Shown: positions 32,754 through 43,853 of the stretch, piece by piece
Layout of the letters: each line of letters begins with the position of its first letter
Position numbering within the stretch: position 1 is the stretch's first letter
NCBI GenBank assembly: GCA_009363875.1
Contig: CM018683.1
Coordinates: forward strand, 39,082,804-39,146,803
DNA: 64,000 nt
Direction of reading: 5' to 3'
DNA from: Mikania micrantha
Taxonomy: Eukaryota; Streptophyta; Magnoliopsida; Asterales; Asteraceae
Translations under genes and position numbers: made by a program
Notes under the pieces: model-generated
The model's input: the letters and a program-made list of their open reading frames with translations, nothing else
Database searches by the model: none
What the model was told of the DNA's origin: nothing

Positions 32754-33085
32754 TTAAGCTCTCTTCTTCTTGGATATAAGCATCACATATCCGATAAAGA
32801 CCAATAAGAAGCAAATCAGAGATACGCCAGCGTAAACAGGTAGCAAGGTGGCATACTCTTGAGGTAAAAAGTAAATGTGTACAAAGTGTTCCTTGTCAAC
32901 AAAAGGCTGAAAGAGCCATAAGAAATTTAGTTGATCACAAACTTGGTAATTATAATTAAGTAAATATAATAAATTAAGGAAAGAGCACAACTAACCAGTA
33001 TAATCACCCAAAAGGTATAATAGATAAAAATGGTCACACTAATGCTCACTAAAATGAACCCGACCGCCCTATCTGCCAATTCCAT
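32754..33085 (-). CDS. DPM2: DPM2, regulatory subunit of dolichol-phosphate mannose synthase
   Basis: A small ER membrane protein that supports the catalytic subunit DPM1 in making dolichol-phosphate mannose, the mannose donor for N-glycans, GPI anchors and O-mannosylation. There are two coding exons on the minus strand: 32996-33085 (30 codons, MELADRAVGF...FWVIIL) and 32754-32906 (50 codons plus stop, PFVDKEHFVH...KKKRA). The 89-bp intron has a GTTAGT donor and TTTCAG acceptor in phase 0. The 80-residue product has the family's usual length, with two hydrophobic segments (about 8-30 and 51-74) and a C-terminal KKRA, an ER-retrieval type dilysine motif. No stop or frameshift is present. A further acceptor-like CCTTTCAG about 25 bp before the ATG suggests an intron in the 5' leader. 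It is the only clearly intact host gene in the window. Confidence 0.88.
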
Positions 33086-33970
33086 TGTATGCTCACTTGT
33101 ATGCCAGCTGAAAGGTAAATTTAAATATGCTAACATGACAGGAATTTTCAGGGAAATGATATTGAAAATAGAAAAAAATAAAACAATCATATCTTTAACA
33201 CTCTTAGTGTTCTTTCTAAAGAATACTTAAACTAATCAAGCATATTATATGGAGAACTACAATTGCAACAAGAATGATATAGATTTAAGCATGTTAATTC
33301 AAATTTTGCTAATCGTCCACAATAACGCTACAGTTTCCGAGTATAAATTGTAACTAAATCAATGGCAAGATCGTCTATAAGTAAATTTTCTCAATTTTTT
33401 ATCTCTATTGATAGACAAAACGTTCACAAGAATAATCCTAAAAATGTATCAATATCCACAAAATCTATGAATTCTTAACAAACAGAAATTCCAGTGACTA
33501 AGATTACAAGAATCCGAATCTGGATATATTAATTAACGGTAAAATTCAAACAGTTATCAAACTAGATTCAAAACCCTAACTGTATAACTTAAACAACATA
33601 GCATATATGGATTCTTTAACCACAATTTAAGCCTAAAATCATCATCTCGAATAAGAAATTTCCTTCCGTGGAGGAGAAAATGCCTGCAAAAATAGTTGAA
33701 AAAACGGGAATTTCAATACAACAGAACCTTGTTCTCCAAAAAAGTCATTTATATGTTCCTGGGGTTTTGATAACCGATGACAGAGAATCAAACAATGGAT
33801 GTTGTTCCTGTTTGCAATGGATTGAGTTGGCTTGTAGAGGATATAGGGGGGAAACTTGAAGAGTTTATCTGGTTAGAATTGGTGAGTTGGGGGAAGAAAT
33901 AGAAATCACGAGATGCTAGTCGGACGACGAGATACCAACTAGGGATTAATCAAGATTAATCACATTGGAA
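33086..33970 (-). other. Probable DPM2 5' leader intron and promoter region
   Basis: No coding sequence is recognised. A leader exon probably lies somewhere in 33650-33900 (sequence of mixed composition, unlike the AT-rich part nearer the gene), but I cannot place its ends. 33900-33970 carries the tagtcg/gattaatc repeat type. Confidence 0.35.
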
Positions 33971-33982
33971 AATTATATATAA

Positions 33983-34020
33983 CTAGTAACGTTACCCACG
34001 CTCTACGGCGGGTCGTTACA
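33983..34020 (-). mobile_element. Helitron-like 3' terminus (minus orientation)
   Basis: Read on the minus strand a GC-rich hairpin-like segment (CCGCCGTAGAGCGTGGG) lies about 10 bases before CTAG, followed by T. This is the layout of plant Helitron 3' ends. A similar sequence is at 40342. The other end is not identified. Confidence 0.35.
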
Positions 34021-34108
34021 AGTAAAAGTCAAGTGTTATGAAACGATGATAACACTTAAAAAACATATGAGGCTGTGATGAATCGGTTATGCAGGCAAAA
34101 CTAAGATA

Positions 34109-34412
34109 AAAATACAGGATGCGAGCCCGAGTTCAAAAACTGAAAGAATTAGCGAGTCGGAATAAGAAAGAGAAGGTCGTTTATGATGCAGCAGTTATGA
34201 AGCTAAATCAAACTCGGAAGACATTGGCAGAAGTTGAAGGCGTTCATGCATCAGCTTCAAATGTTGCTGCCAGCAAAGAAGAGAAAAAAAATGGTTCAAG
34301 CTTTGATGAAAATAACCACTTGAAACAAAAAAACATCAAGAATGTTGTTTATTTGTTCTTATTTTATCATATATATCATCTTCGTTGTCTAGAAAATGAT
34401 GAGTTCTTTTAG
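34109..34412 (+). pseudogene. Orphan coiled-coil ORF, possible captured exon
   Basis: An open frame from ATG 34119 begins RARVQKLKELASRNKKEK and continues with NQTRKTLAEVEG, a charged heptad-like stretch of about 60 residues. It then turns into hydrophobic, non-protein-like sequence (VVYLFLFYHIYHL). A splice-acceptor-like aatacag precedes it at 34112-34118. I do not recognise the protein. The position next to a Helitron-like end suggests a captured exon, but this is inference. It could also be chance. Confidence 0.3.
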
Positions 34413-35172
34413 TAATCACAGTTTTCATTCTTACAAAGTAGTTGATTTCATATAGCTAACAATGAACGACGCATTATGCGGCTGATGATAGGTTTCATGA
34501 CTTTGCAGCTAAATTCTACCGGGAGACAAACATTTGATATTCATAATACGGGTTAGTAAAGTTGCATAAATTAAGATCATCACCAGAAACACACAGGGGA
34601 CAAAATTTGCTGCATAAAAAGATCTTTGTAAAATACAATTACTAAATAACAAAGTCAAATATGTATATATATTTATAGGCATATAGCCGGCGAGGTAAAT
34701 AGGAAAAAAAGGAGAAAATCGACATTTTAAGAAAATTTTGTACTGCGATCTTTCTGACGCTAATTGTCCTACGAAGATGATGGTGGTTTTATCTTAAATT
34801 TATATATCAAATGCAACGAATTTTATTCGGGAATTTTCGATTTTCTAAATGGATAGATAAATTAAAAACTAAGATGAAATTATATTCAATAATTCAATGT
34901 GATCATGTGCTAATTTGTGTCATACTTATTAATTAGACATTATCTTGCTTGAAACTAATTTATAAAGACATGTGACAAAGGATTGATCTGAGTCTTTTTG
35001 CACATAAAGTTCTAATACGATTGAAACGCCCTTGATTATGATCGATTATATAAACTTTATGGCATATGTATGTTCATTTCTTTCTTACACAACCAACTAT
35101 TTTCATTTAACTCATCTGTTATAAAATAATTTTAGCTTTCAATTTATTTTTGTCATTGTATTTCATAATTTT
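34413..35172. other. No gene seen
   Basis: AT-rich sequence without recognisable coding potential or clear repeats. Confidence 0.4.
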
Positions 35173-35174
35173 AA

Positions 35175-35208
<34 letters not shown>

Positions 35209-35470
35209 GGGGTTTAATTGTTAACACTTCCTTATTGCGATAACCGAATAACTACACCTTATTACTTTGAGGCTCACATTAAAGTAAATCTAAAAGTGTA
35301 GGTTTTTCCTCTTTTATAATTAATGTAAATGCGGCCCACATTAATTACATTAATTAAAAAAAAATAAAAATAAAACATACCCCTTTAGATTTACTTTAAT
35401 ATAGGCCACAAAGTAATAAGATGCGGTTATTCGGTTATCACAATAAGAAATGGTTAACAATTGATAACTC

Positions 35471-35508
<38 letters not shown>
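35173..35508. mobile_element. Hairpin MITE inserted in a TA repeat
   Basis: The 264-bp core (35209-35472) consists of two inverted arms of about 100 bp (left: ggggtttaattgttaacac; right, inverse: gggagttatcaattgttaac). Both arms share cttattgcgataaccgaata-like and attactttg blocks with several mismatches. (TA)n tracts flank both sides (35173-35208 and 35473-35508). This fits MITE families that target TA microsatellites. No coding capacity. Confidence 0.75.
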
Positions 35509-35513
<5 letters not shown>

Positions 35514-35593
35514 CACGCACCCACTTTTTTAAACAGTACCTACGTAAAAATATGCTAAATGAAAATTCTATAGGATATATTATACCGACACTT

Positions 35594-35702
35594 AAGTTGG
35601 TAAGTTGGTTTTAAGGGGTTAAAAACAAAAGACAATTATACCAATACTTTAGACCTTTAGATGGTAAGTTGGTTTTAAGGGGTTAAAAACAAAAGGCAAT
35701 GA
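35594..35702. repeat. Two-copy tandem repeat
   Basis: The segment ggtaagttggttttaagggg plus ttaaaaacaaaag occurs at about 35599 and again at about 35660, followed by rcaat. Confidence 0.7.
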
Positions 35703-36617
35703 TTCAGTGAAAGTTGGAGTTCAAGTTCCCACATCGACTAAAGCAACAAAAAATTCTAATTAAAAGACTTGTATAAGGAATTCAAATTAAAGATTGTTGT
35801 AATTAACAAACCCACAAATCGACACCGCCATGTACGTAAGCGCTTGTATTTTTCAATCGGAGTAAGGCATGTTCAGTTCCACCAACCTTACTAAATGAGT
35901 ATATAGGAATTTTCAGATTATATAAATATATATACACAAAAATCTATATATAGCTTTCAAAATAAGTATAAATTTTTCAATACTTCAAATATTTTCACAA
36001 ATTAAAAGCCAGTAGATATATTTAGTTGTCAAAACCTAACTAAAACACCAATTAAAAGACCCAAATATGTTTAAAATGAGCTGATATATAACAGGTATTA
36101 GGTTTAACGTCAATCTTTTATTTGGCCAAAATCAATCAATATGAACAATAATTTTTAAACCGGTTGTAACAATCCACCAGAATTGCTGGAATTTGGCCGA
36201 TTTGTGGCTGATTAGGACCACCTAGGTCCACCTTTGACCATCGTTGACAGCTTAGCGATATCAGCTGATTAGATGAAAATTCCTAGGTGGACCTCTAATT
36301 TGCGATTACTTCCTAATTAATCGACTGCTTAGGCAGATTTTTACATTACCATGTGTAGGTGGTCATGGTCGTTGGGAATGTGGATAAGCTTTTCCATGAT
36401 GGCACCGCCGTGTCTGCCATTATCGGAGGACCTTCATCCGTCGTGGTGTTGTGTGTGAGAAATTGTTCTGCCGAATGAAGAGAGATTTTTCTATGATTGT
36501 GAGAACCCACTTATGTAGTAAACCCCTGTGTCCCCCCAAATATCCGACTAATCAGGAGGAACAAGCAAAGCGTGGTCGCAAGCAACCGGGTTGGTGGCCT
36601 CCAAAGAAAGTTGTCCT
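35703..36617. other. No gene seen; contains unclassified repeat
   Basis: Mostly AT-rich. At 36170-36350 there is a stretch with gctgattag/cctaggtgga motifs, related to 31740-32080. Nothing else can be named. Confidence 0.35.
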
Positions 36618-36685
36618 AAGTGGGAATTGAACTTGAGACCTCTAGGTTGTCTCTCCTGCATTTTAACCACTGCATAAGAAGCCTG
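36618..36685 (-). repeat. tRNA-derived SINE fragment
   Basis: The minus strand has an A-box-like ATGCAGTGGTTAAAATG and a B-box-like AGTTCAATTCC at tRNA-like spacing (36629-36681). There is no closed tRNA cloverleaf. Ends are not defined. Confidence 0.5.
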
Positions 36686-36907
36686 ATGAGATGTGGTATT
36701 TGGAGGGGGAAGGGGTGGCTCAGAAAAGAAGGGAATTTAAGGTGGTGGGGAGTGAAAGGGATTTGGGCAAAAGCTTTTACCACAATCATTCGCAATTCTT
36801 TAAAACCCACTCTAACTGCCAATTTTAAACTACTCAGATTAAGTTTGATTAAGTTTTAGCTTGATCTGACGGTCGATCCATACGTCAGTAGGAGATATCG
36901 GCATCAC

Positions 36908-36944
36908 GCATGCGCGCGCGCGCGCACACACACACATATATAGA
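36908..36944. repeat. Compound microsatellite (GC)n(AC)n(AT)n
   Basis: A run of alternating gc, then ac, then at dinucleotides. Confidence 0.9.
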
Positions 36945-36957
36945 TGGAATTAATAAA

Positions 36958-37356
36958 ATGAAACCCCTATTTTAGTGTGAAAACAATGCAAAAATCATGT
37001 AAAAGAAACATACTTTTTTTTGAAATTTTTTACAGGTTTGTAACATTATTTGACATATTTTTATAAAAAAAAAATTAAAAAAGCATCGAGTGGATTTTCT
37101 TAAAAAAAAATTATTTTGTAAACCCATGCAAAACATACGAAATGTTGCGTGATGAAATTTTTTTACATTTTGTTACGTATGTTTTACATGTTTTAATAAA
37201 TTATTTTTTAAAAAATATCTACTCGTCGCTTTTTTATATTTTTTATAAAAATATGCCAAATAGTATTACAAACCTGTAAAAAAATTTCAAAAATAGTACG
37301 CTTTTTTAAAATTTTTTCTTGCTTTTCATGGTTTTCACACGAAGAAGAGGTTTCAA
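36958..37356. mobile_element. Foldback MITE (about 400 bp)
   Basis: Two inverted arms of about 180 bp: the left arm starts atgaaacccctattttagtg and the right arm, read inversely, starts tgaaacctcttcttcgtgtg. Both arms share gaaattttttacaggtttgtaa, gacatatttttataaaa, aaaaaagc and aaaacatacg. It is very AT-rich with no coding capacity. Target duplication not resolved. Confidence 0.75.
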
Positions 37357-37645
37357 ATAATCTATACCCTATACACAGACACACACAAACACAAATAACT
37401 AACCTACCTCCATAACTACAAGACACATACAACTATTCATACATAATATAAGCTACACATTTTTATATGTTTCTTATAAATCACTTAAAATTGATTTTGT
37501 ACTCAACAAGCTCCAATTTGCATATTATAATATTATATACGTATGTGTGCTTAATAAAAAAATAATCAAATATTTAACACAATTATTATAATATAATGAA
37601 CTTGTTTCTATTAGAAAAAAACTTTGTATATCTATAAATTACAAA
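37357..37645. other. No gene seen
   Basis: AT-rich intergenic sequence. Confidence 0.4.
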
Positions 37646-37830
37646 AGAGCATATTCAGTACTTAACTCTTGTTTGCGTAGTGTCCAGGGAGGGACTGGAT
37701 TGTTTCCCAAGCATATGTACGCCATGTCACTCTACGCCTTTGTGCAAGAGGCAGTTTTCCATGGCTTGAGCCTATAATATCAAAGTCACAAAGCAACAAT
37801 CTTACCAGTTGCTCCAAGGCCCGCCTTATG
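37646..37830 (-). mobile_element. Au-type SINE
   Basis: A tRNA-derived short retroposon. The minus strand shows an A box in GGGCCTTGGAGCAACTGG (37813-37827 area), a B box in GGCTCAAGCC, then CTCTTGCA, TGGCGTACA, CCCTCCCTGGAC and GCTCTTTT, in the order of the plant Au SINE consensus. It is diverged, so an old copy. Imperfect flanking repeats (aaattacaaa at 37636-37645 and aaatttacaaa at 37836-37846) may be the target duplication. Confidence 0.75.
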
Positions 37831-37846
37831 TAACTAAATTTACAAA

Positions 37847-38860
37847 CTATAATAAAAAAACAAAGGGTATGGATGGTGAATCGGAACGTGGTTCGTGGAT
37901 TTCTAAAATTCGGTACGAGAGGGGGTAGGTTCAGTCGGAACGCCGATTCGGTACGAGGTACGATGTACCATATTGTTTAGTATGCCGCATCATTTCATAA
38001 CATAAATTCATAAAAGAAAATTAAAATCTTAATATATTCATAAAATTAAGAAAAAAACAAGTGGTAAGGAAAAGTAATAATGAAAGTAAAGTATACTATT
38101 AAGTCCTACAAAGTAATTCTAATACTATTTATAATAAAAAAAAAAACCCTAAACGTGCTAAAAGAAGTCGATGCGTTCATTTCTCGGGAAGTCCGACTGG
38201 GAAACAAAATCTTCAATAAAATATCACTCGAAAGTCGGGACGTGTTCAATTGAAGGCCTGGGACATCGAAATTCGAAAGTGATTATCGTCAATGGGAAGT
38301 GAAATCACCACCGAAAATCTTACATTGCCTTATGTACTTCGGTTTCGACTCTTTGATTTCTTTGTTGATATCAGATTTCACTTTTGAACACGAACTCGTC
38401 AATTGGGACTGCGAAATTCCGCAATTAGGTATGTGATTCATTTTCAAACGTGATGAAATTGACCTAATTTGGGAACGATCAATATCCACGTTCCAGATCG
38501 CGTATCACCGGCGACCGGTGCAACTTTGTCCCGCGATCCGGTACGAGCGATTGGGATAGCGGTTTGTGGCCACCAGGGCGTTTCCTGTGACTATGCTAAG
38601 ATCATCCTACATAAAATCTCAAGAGAATGATATGTCACACAATACAAGTTCCAAAAGTAACAACACAGTCACACGTCCAAATTAGAGTCAAAAGTATTTT
38701 TCACACTTTAAGTTACATAAATCAGCATAAATAAATAGTAATTTTTAAATTTGAGATATCAAGAAAATAACACATTAAAGTTGTTTAGAAAACAATCCCA
38801 TTAACTCAAAACACAATCTATAAAGGCAAGTAGATCTATATTAAGCTCAAAAAGATCATT
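37847..38860. other. No gene seen; GC-richer repeat of unknown type
   Basis: 37870-37980 and 38490-38580 are rich in cggtacgag/cggtac and ccggtgc motifs and flank an AT-rich centre, perhaps the two ends of one DNA transposon. I cannot align the ends as inverted repeats. Confidence 0.3.
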
Positions 38861-39713
38861 TTAATAGGAAGTGGAACCACTAGCTTCATTATCCAAGAAA
38901 CGAACAATGACGACTGTTATGTTATAGCACTACCTCTCTAAGAAGCCTCCTGCATCAACCGTTTAGCAGCTTCTTCTGGGCTGTCGATCGGTTTCACCAT
39001 TGCAACAGCTTCATCATGGGTTACAACATCCCAAAGGTCATCATCACTTTCAATAATTAGAAACTCAAGTGAGTTATCAACTTTTTCCTCTTGAATTTCT
39101 GGATCCGCCACAACATACTGCTTAAAAAGTGCATCACCAAACGCACGTGAAACAGCAAGAACACCACCAACTCTCCAAGTTCCAGCTCACATGACAAAAC
39201 CACTAGCATCCTCAATACGTTGCCTCTCATCACTCTGGTCAGGCTTATGCTACACAGCAAATGCTTTATCAGCCCTGCAAATAACAGTGCGCGAGTCACC
39301 AACATTTGCAACAAGCAAACGGTTACCAACAAGGATGGCAGTTGAAGCAGTTGATCCAGCATCGCCTTTCTGATTGTTCTCTGATTTCAGAAACTCGTAT
39401 GCATCAGATATAGCGGCTTTACTGTCGGATATCAACTTTGGATGCTTGATGAGGCTACGGAAAAGATGCTGTTTGACATACTCTGCAGCCCGAGCACCAC
39501 CATGACCATCAAAAACTCCAAACAGACCGATTGTTTCACCTTCACATTATCGATTCTTGCCTCGTAAAAATCCTCCATTGAAGATCTCTTTCCAGGTGAA
39601 CTTGAAAAGCCATAGCTGAACTTTAAATCTTTATTCAAACCTCCACCACTAACAGGAGAATCACCATTGGGTTGACCCGTGATGGCTTATGATACTGAAT
39701 TCAGATACCCCGT
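38861..39713 (-). pseudogene. PP2C protein phosphatase pseudogene
   Basis: A full-length but dead copy of a plant PP2C-type Ser/Thr phosphatase. The start codon is ACG at 39711-39713 where ATG is expected before GYLNS. Recognisable motifs in order: KRSSMEDFYEARID (about 39560); DGHGGARAAEYVKQHLF after a frameshift near 39525; AGSTASTAILVGNRLLVANVGDSR (39290-39360); ERQRIEDA; AVSRAFGD; LWDVV; and SPEEAAKRLMQEA. Nonsense codons lie near 39252 (TAG), near 39186 (TGA for Trp) and near 38940 (TAG). A few codons before EFLKSENNQ are missing. The coding part shows no introns, which would fit a retrocopy, but 40075-40300 looks like a leader exon followed by a donor site, so the origin is unclear. Confidence 0.88.
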
Positions 39714-40340
39714 ATTCCCCAACAATGAATTGATTTTCCTAATAAAACTCTACATCTTAAGGTATAAGTCTATAAGATAAGATCAAATCAATGAAAAAAC
39801 TAAAAAAAAAAAAAAAAAAAAAAAACACCCTAAATTTCAACTTCAACAAAACTTTCAAAATCAAACTTCATATAATCCTAGATTGAAAAAAATCAAAAAG
39901 AGTATTCTTAACAAGAAACAAGATGATTAGAACAACATTAGTTTGCACAAAATTAGGTTTAGATTTACATGCAAAATAGTCAATATTAACAACAAATCAG
40001 CAGCAACACAACCAATATATCATACAATTCCAACGAATAGAGAAGATTACAGAAGAGATTTAAATTTGTTTTACCTATTGTCACAAGTCTCCGTAAATCT
40101 GGAGGTCGATCAATAGGCGTGAATCTGAAAAAGCAGATCAGGAAATCAACGAGATCAAAAACCTAGAATGATATGAACAATATCTGTACATATAGACTAG
40201 AAATTCATACATAGTAAATCCTAACGCCGTTGAGATCTGACCCCAATGATCAAAGTGAAGGTGATTGATTAGATTTCGGCCTAGCAAACTAAACCCATAG
40301 ATTTTTTTTTTGAGTCAAAGAACGGTTAATTTTTATATAT
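39714..40340 (-). other. Upstream region of PP2C pseudogene
   Basis: It holds a 25-bp A run (39802-39826) and, on the minus strand, a leader-like segment (40075-40300) containing tttttcagattcacgcc and ending before gtaaaac. Possibly the former 5' untranslated exon and intron. Confidence 0.35.
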
Positions 40341-40341
40341 G

Positions 40342-42129
40342 TCTAGAAAAGTTACCCACCCGCGGTAACGGGCGGTACAATTAAAATTTGTACGTTGCAA
40401 CGTGGTGATTTGATTACAAGAAACATATGAAGCTACAACTGATCTTAGTTATGCATATTAAAACGTAGAGAGACATCAATATTATGTCGTATACATTACG
40501 GTATATGAACTTTAAATGTATACATTACGGTGTATATATATATAAGATTATACCCCTGTTACGTTTAAAAACATATATAGTAACGTATAGGACAGAATAA
40601 TGTTGTATAGTTAATTTAAATTTTTCTTAAAGTTCATATAATATATCTTTACTTCTTTATAATACATATAGGAGAGAGTTTAGGGATTGTCTTAATTTTA
40701 AGAAAAGTGCAACTCAAATAGCCTTAGTTACAACAATTTAATGCACCACTCTTTTCAAACTCATCTTAATACCGTATCTTAAAAATTATCTTGTTACCTA
40801 CTTTCACATCTCCTCAACCTTCCTTGCCATTTTCATCTTCCACAAAACCAGATGAAGAAATCGTTGATGGGGTAAAAACCTTGTCTATCCATTTGTTTCC
40901 TTATTCGGATATTTTTTTCAACCAAATTCTATTTGTCAACCCATGAAACCATCTGAAAATCGAAGACCAAAGAGGTAACCTGCATATTCTTGGTTTCATC
41001 ATTTCTGAAACCTTCAGTCATAATTTCATATATATTATTAGAAAACTTCAAAATTGCATATCCTCCTAGATTTCATATCCCATGGTCTTCTTAAAGCTTT
41101 TGATCAATATCTTCTGTAAAAGTTGAAATGCCTTTGTAAGCACACCATTGCACATGTGAGCTGCAAATTTTTCAAAACATGTTTTAATTTGTGTAAATAT
41201 TTTGTTATATTCCAATTCTTTCACATTCTTTATCAATTATACATACCAAGCATGGCAATTTTGTCAACTAAAGACATAATTCGTTCCAATTCTTTTAGCA
41301 AAGCAAGTTCCTTCAAAATATTTATTTGAACCAAACACATCTCAGTTATCTGAAAGCTTGTTATTTATCTTAATCAAATAACGGTTTCTCAACTTAATAA
41401 CATTTTTCGTTCTATTATTCTTTCGTGAAGGATTAGCACATCTATTTTTCGTTCTATTATTCTTAATTAAATATCCGGTCTTATGTTATTTCGTGAAGGA
41501 TTAGCACATCTATTTAAGCTCGGTAATGCCATCTATGTATAATTATTTATGTCATGATCATTGATGATTGATGAATGTTTTTAAAGGTTTTGTTAATGTG
41601 TGTTATGCTCTGATCTAGCAAGCAAGAAAAATGTGTGTTGATAATAGCAACTATCGATACCATGAGCGCTTTTGTTGATAATATGAAATTGGGATGATGT
41701 ATGAACACCATCATATTAGGGCTAGGCCTCTTTAATTTTGGTTTGCCTTACTTTTTTGACGTTGTTTCAAGATTGTATGGGTCTATGTTCAGAATTTAAA
41801 CAACCAAACAGTCCTTTAACCTAAAGTCCATAACACAGATACTCAAACATATGTCCTTTGCTTTTCGGCAATTTTCTATATGTTGTTTGCTTTTTGGCAT
41901 GTTTCTATATGTCATTCTATCTGGTTTTCTCTTACAACTCAAGTAATGTCTTCTTAAGTTGAGTTTTCTTTGACTTTTGTAGGGATTTAAATGTTTTGGA
42001 ATTTGTATTCCATAAATTTTATTTTAGCTTATATTGGTTTACTTTTGATGGTCAATTTTTTTATAGGGTGTTACATTTAACTATTTGGAAATAGGTTGTC
42101 GCCGCCGCATCGCGCGGGTTTCCAACTAG
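40342..42129. mobile_element. Helitron-like element, ends only
   Basis: The left end has tctagaaaagttacccacccgc followed by a GC-rich hairpin-like gcggtaacgggcgg. The right end has gccgccgcatcgcgcggg (42101-42118), then ttccaa and CTAG (42126-42129) followed by T, the form of a plant Helitron 3' end. Both termini look like 3' ends facing outward, so this may be one element with similar ends or two elements. The interior is AT-rich with no recognised gene. Confidence 0.4.
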
Positions 42130-42130
42130 T

Positions 42131-43420
42131 GTATATATATACATACATATATATATATATATATATTATATAGGGTAACATCCAATAAAAACAAGATTTT
42201 GCCTAAACACAATAAGAACGATTGAAAAATGACATTTGACAACTCTAACGAACTCTGATTGAACTCATTTCGGATGCATTAGAACTCATCTTGGCCAAAT
42301 TATTTGATTTAATGTTTTAAGAATGGGTTATTAATGTTCACAATCATCTTGGCAAAATTATTTGGCTTCATCTTGAAATCGTTGTCTTGATTTCAAGCAA
42401 ATGATCATTTAGAAGAAATGTTAAATCCCGCTCCTTTCTTTTCAAAGGGTTGAGAGCTCAATAGTGTTAGTATATTTTAAATAAAACATCACAAAAGTAC
42501 TGTATTTGAAAATTGTGAATAAGTTACATCGTTAAAAAAATGTTAACGAAAAAGTGAAAACAATTGAAATATAGCTAAAATATTATGTCTTGGACTTATA
42601 AAGCCCAAACGCATTTAAAAAAAAAGTAAAAAAAATCGAATGCAACACGACCGGAAGCATAAACGGAATTTGTTTTGACATAGAACATAAACAAACTTGA
42701 TTTTGAATAATATTTATATCAAAAAAAATAGTTATATAAAAACTTTAAAGCATTAACTTAATTTATAAAAAATGATAAAAAGGAAGAAAAAAGCGATCCT
42801 CATAAGGGATTTTCACCGTAACAAAAACATGTAATCGTCCGTCGATATAATATACAATTGGTATATATATATATATATATATATATATAACAACCATATA
42901 ACGTAAAAGAAATCAGCTTAAGTTTCGAAATGGCGACTTGTCGTTTAAAGCTCATAGTTACAAACCACTCCATCTATGTTGACTTTTCTTGGCAACGATT
43001 GAAAGTCATATCTATAATTTATCTAGTTGTTCTCTACGACATTGGTAATGAAGGTAGTATACAATGGATTATACTAGGTTAATGAAAAATATTAGAGGGG
43101 TTAGAATAGATAATGTATAGAAAATGAATTTAGAAGACGGGTTAGGATGGGTATAAGGGAAAACTACGGTCTCTCTTTGATCCTAACACAGGAAATCAAG
43201 AATACCGAATTCAGGATGACAGGAATAACCAGTTGAATTTGTGACCCTGCTAAAAAAGAACACAGGTTGAATCGTGAAATCGATTGGATTAATGGGAGAT
43301 TCGTCAAACACAGCCAAGGGAGAACCAGTTTGAAGAAATTGATTGGATGATTGGATCATCGTAAAATTTGAAGAAATTGATTTCTCTTTTGTTTCCAGTT
43401 GTGTTTCTTCTTCCTTTGAA
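42131..43420. other. No gene seen; two TA microsatellites
   Basis: (TA)n tracts at 42131-42170 and 42861-42889. The first is followed by gggtaacatccaataaaaaca, similar to the starts of MITEs that insert in TA repeats, but no partner arm is found. The rest is AT-rich and non-coding. Confidence 0.4.
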
Positions 43421-43424
43421 TAGG

Positions 43425-43745
43425 TATGGTGTTTCTCTCTACTATGATTATGTTCATGTGTTCCTTAAGATCAGCAGACAACGATTATCTAATCGTTAGT
43501 CACGGTTTCATCATGTTGGGTGAAAATGAGAGTGGTGTGAACCCGAGTGTGAGTCATTGCAACGTTGTCATTTTAAAACTTTATTGTCACTTGGTGTCTT
43601 GCCATCAAGTGTGAGCCAAGCTCAGGTCTTGGCTTTTCTAACTTCAATTAGCTTGGCACCAAGTTTGGTTGCAAGTACACGGGCTAACGGCATTAGGTTA
43701 GAGGTTTCGTCAAATGCATACCTAAACATGTGCTTGACATTATCA
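43425..43745 (-). pseudogene. S-adenosylmethionine synthetase pseudogene fragment
   Basis: Matches about 105 residues of the central part of S-adenosylmethionine synthetase, the enzyme making the methyl donor from methionine and ATP. It reads HMFRYAFDETSNLMPL, then VLATKLGAKLIEVRK, a DGKT segment, then RVHTTLIFTQHDETVTND with ADLKEH after it. The glycine-rich ATP motif that normally precedes MFGYATDET is replaced by unrelated residues. Stops and frameshifts follow the EVRK, DGKT and TVTND positions. Both protein ends are missing. Confidence 0.8.
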
Positions 43746-43853
43746 CAGTTGTGTAAACCATGTTTTGGTTGTTGCACATAAACTATCTGCATAGAGGTGT
43801 AAGACATTAACAATAATTTGCATGAATGGGTGGCTTGGGATTGACTGTACTAA

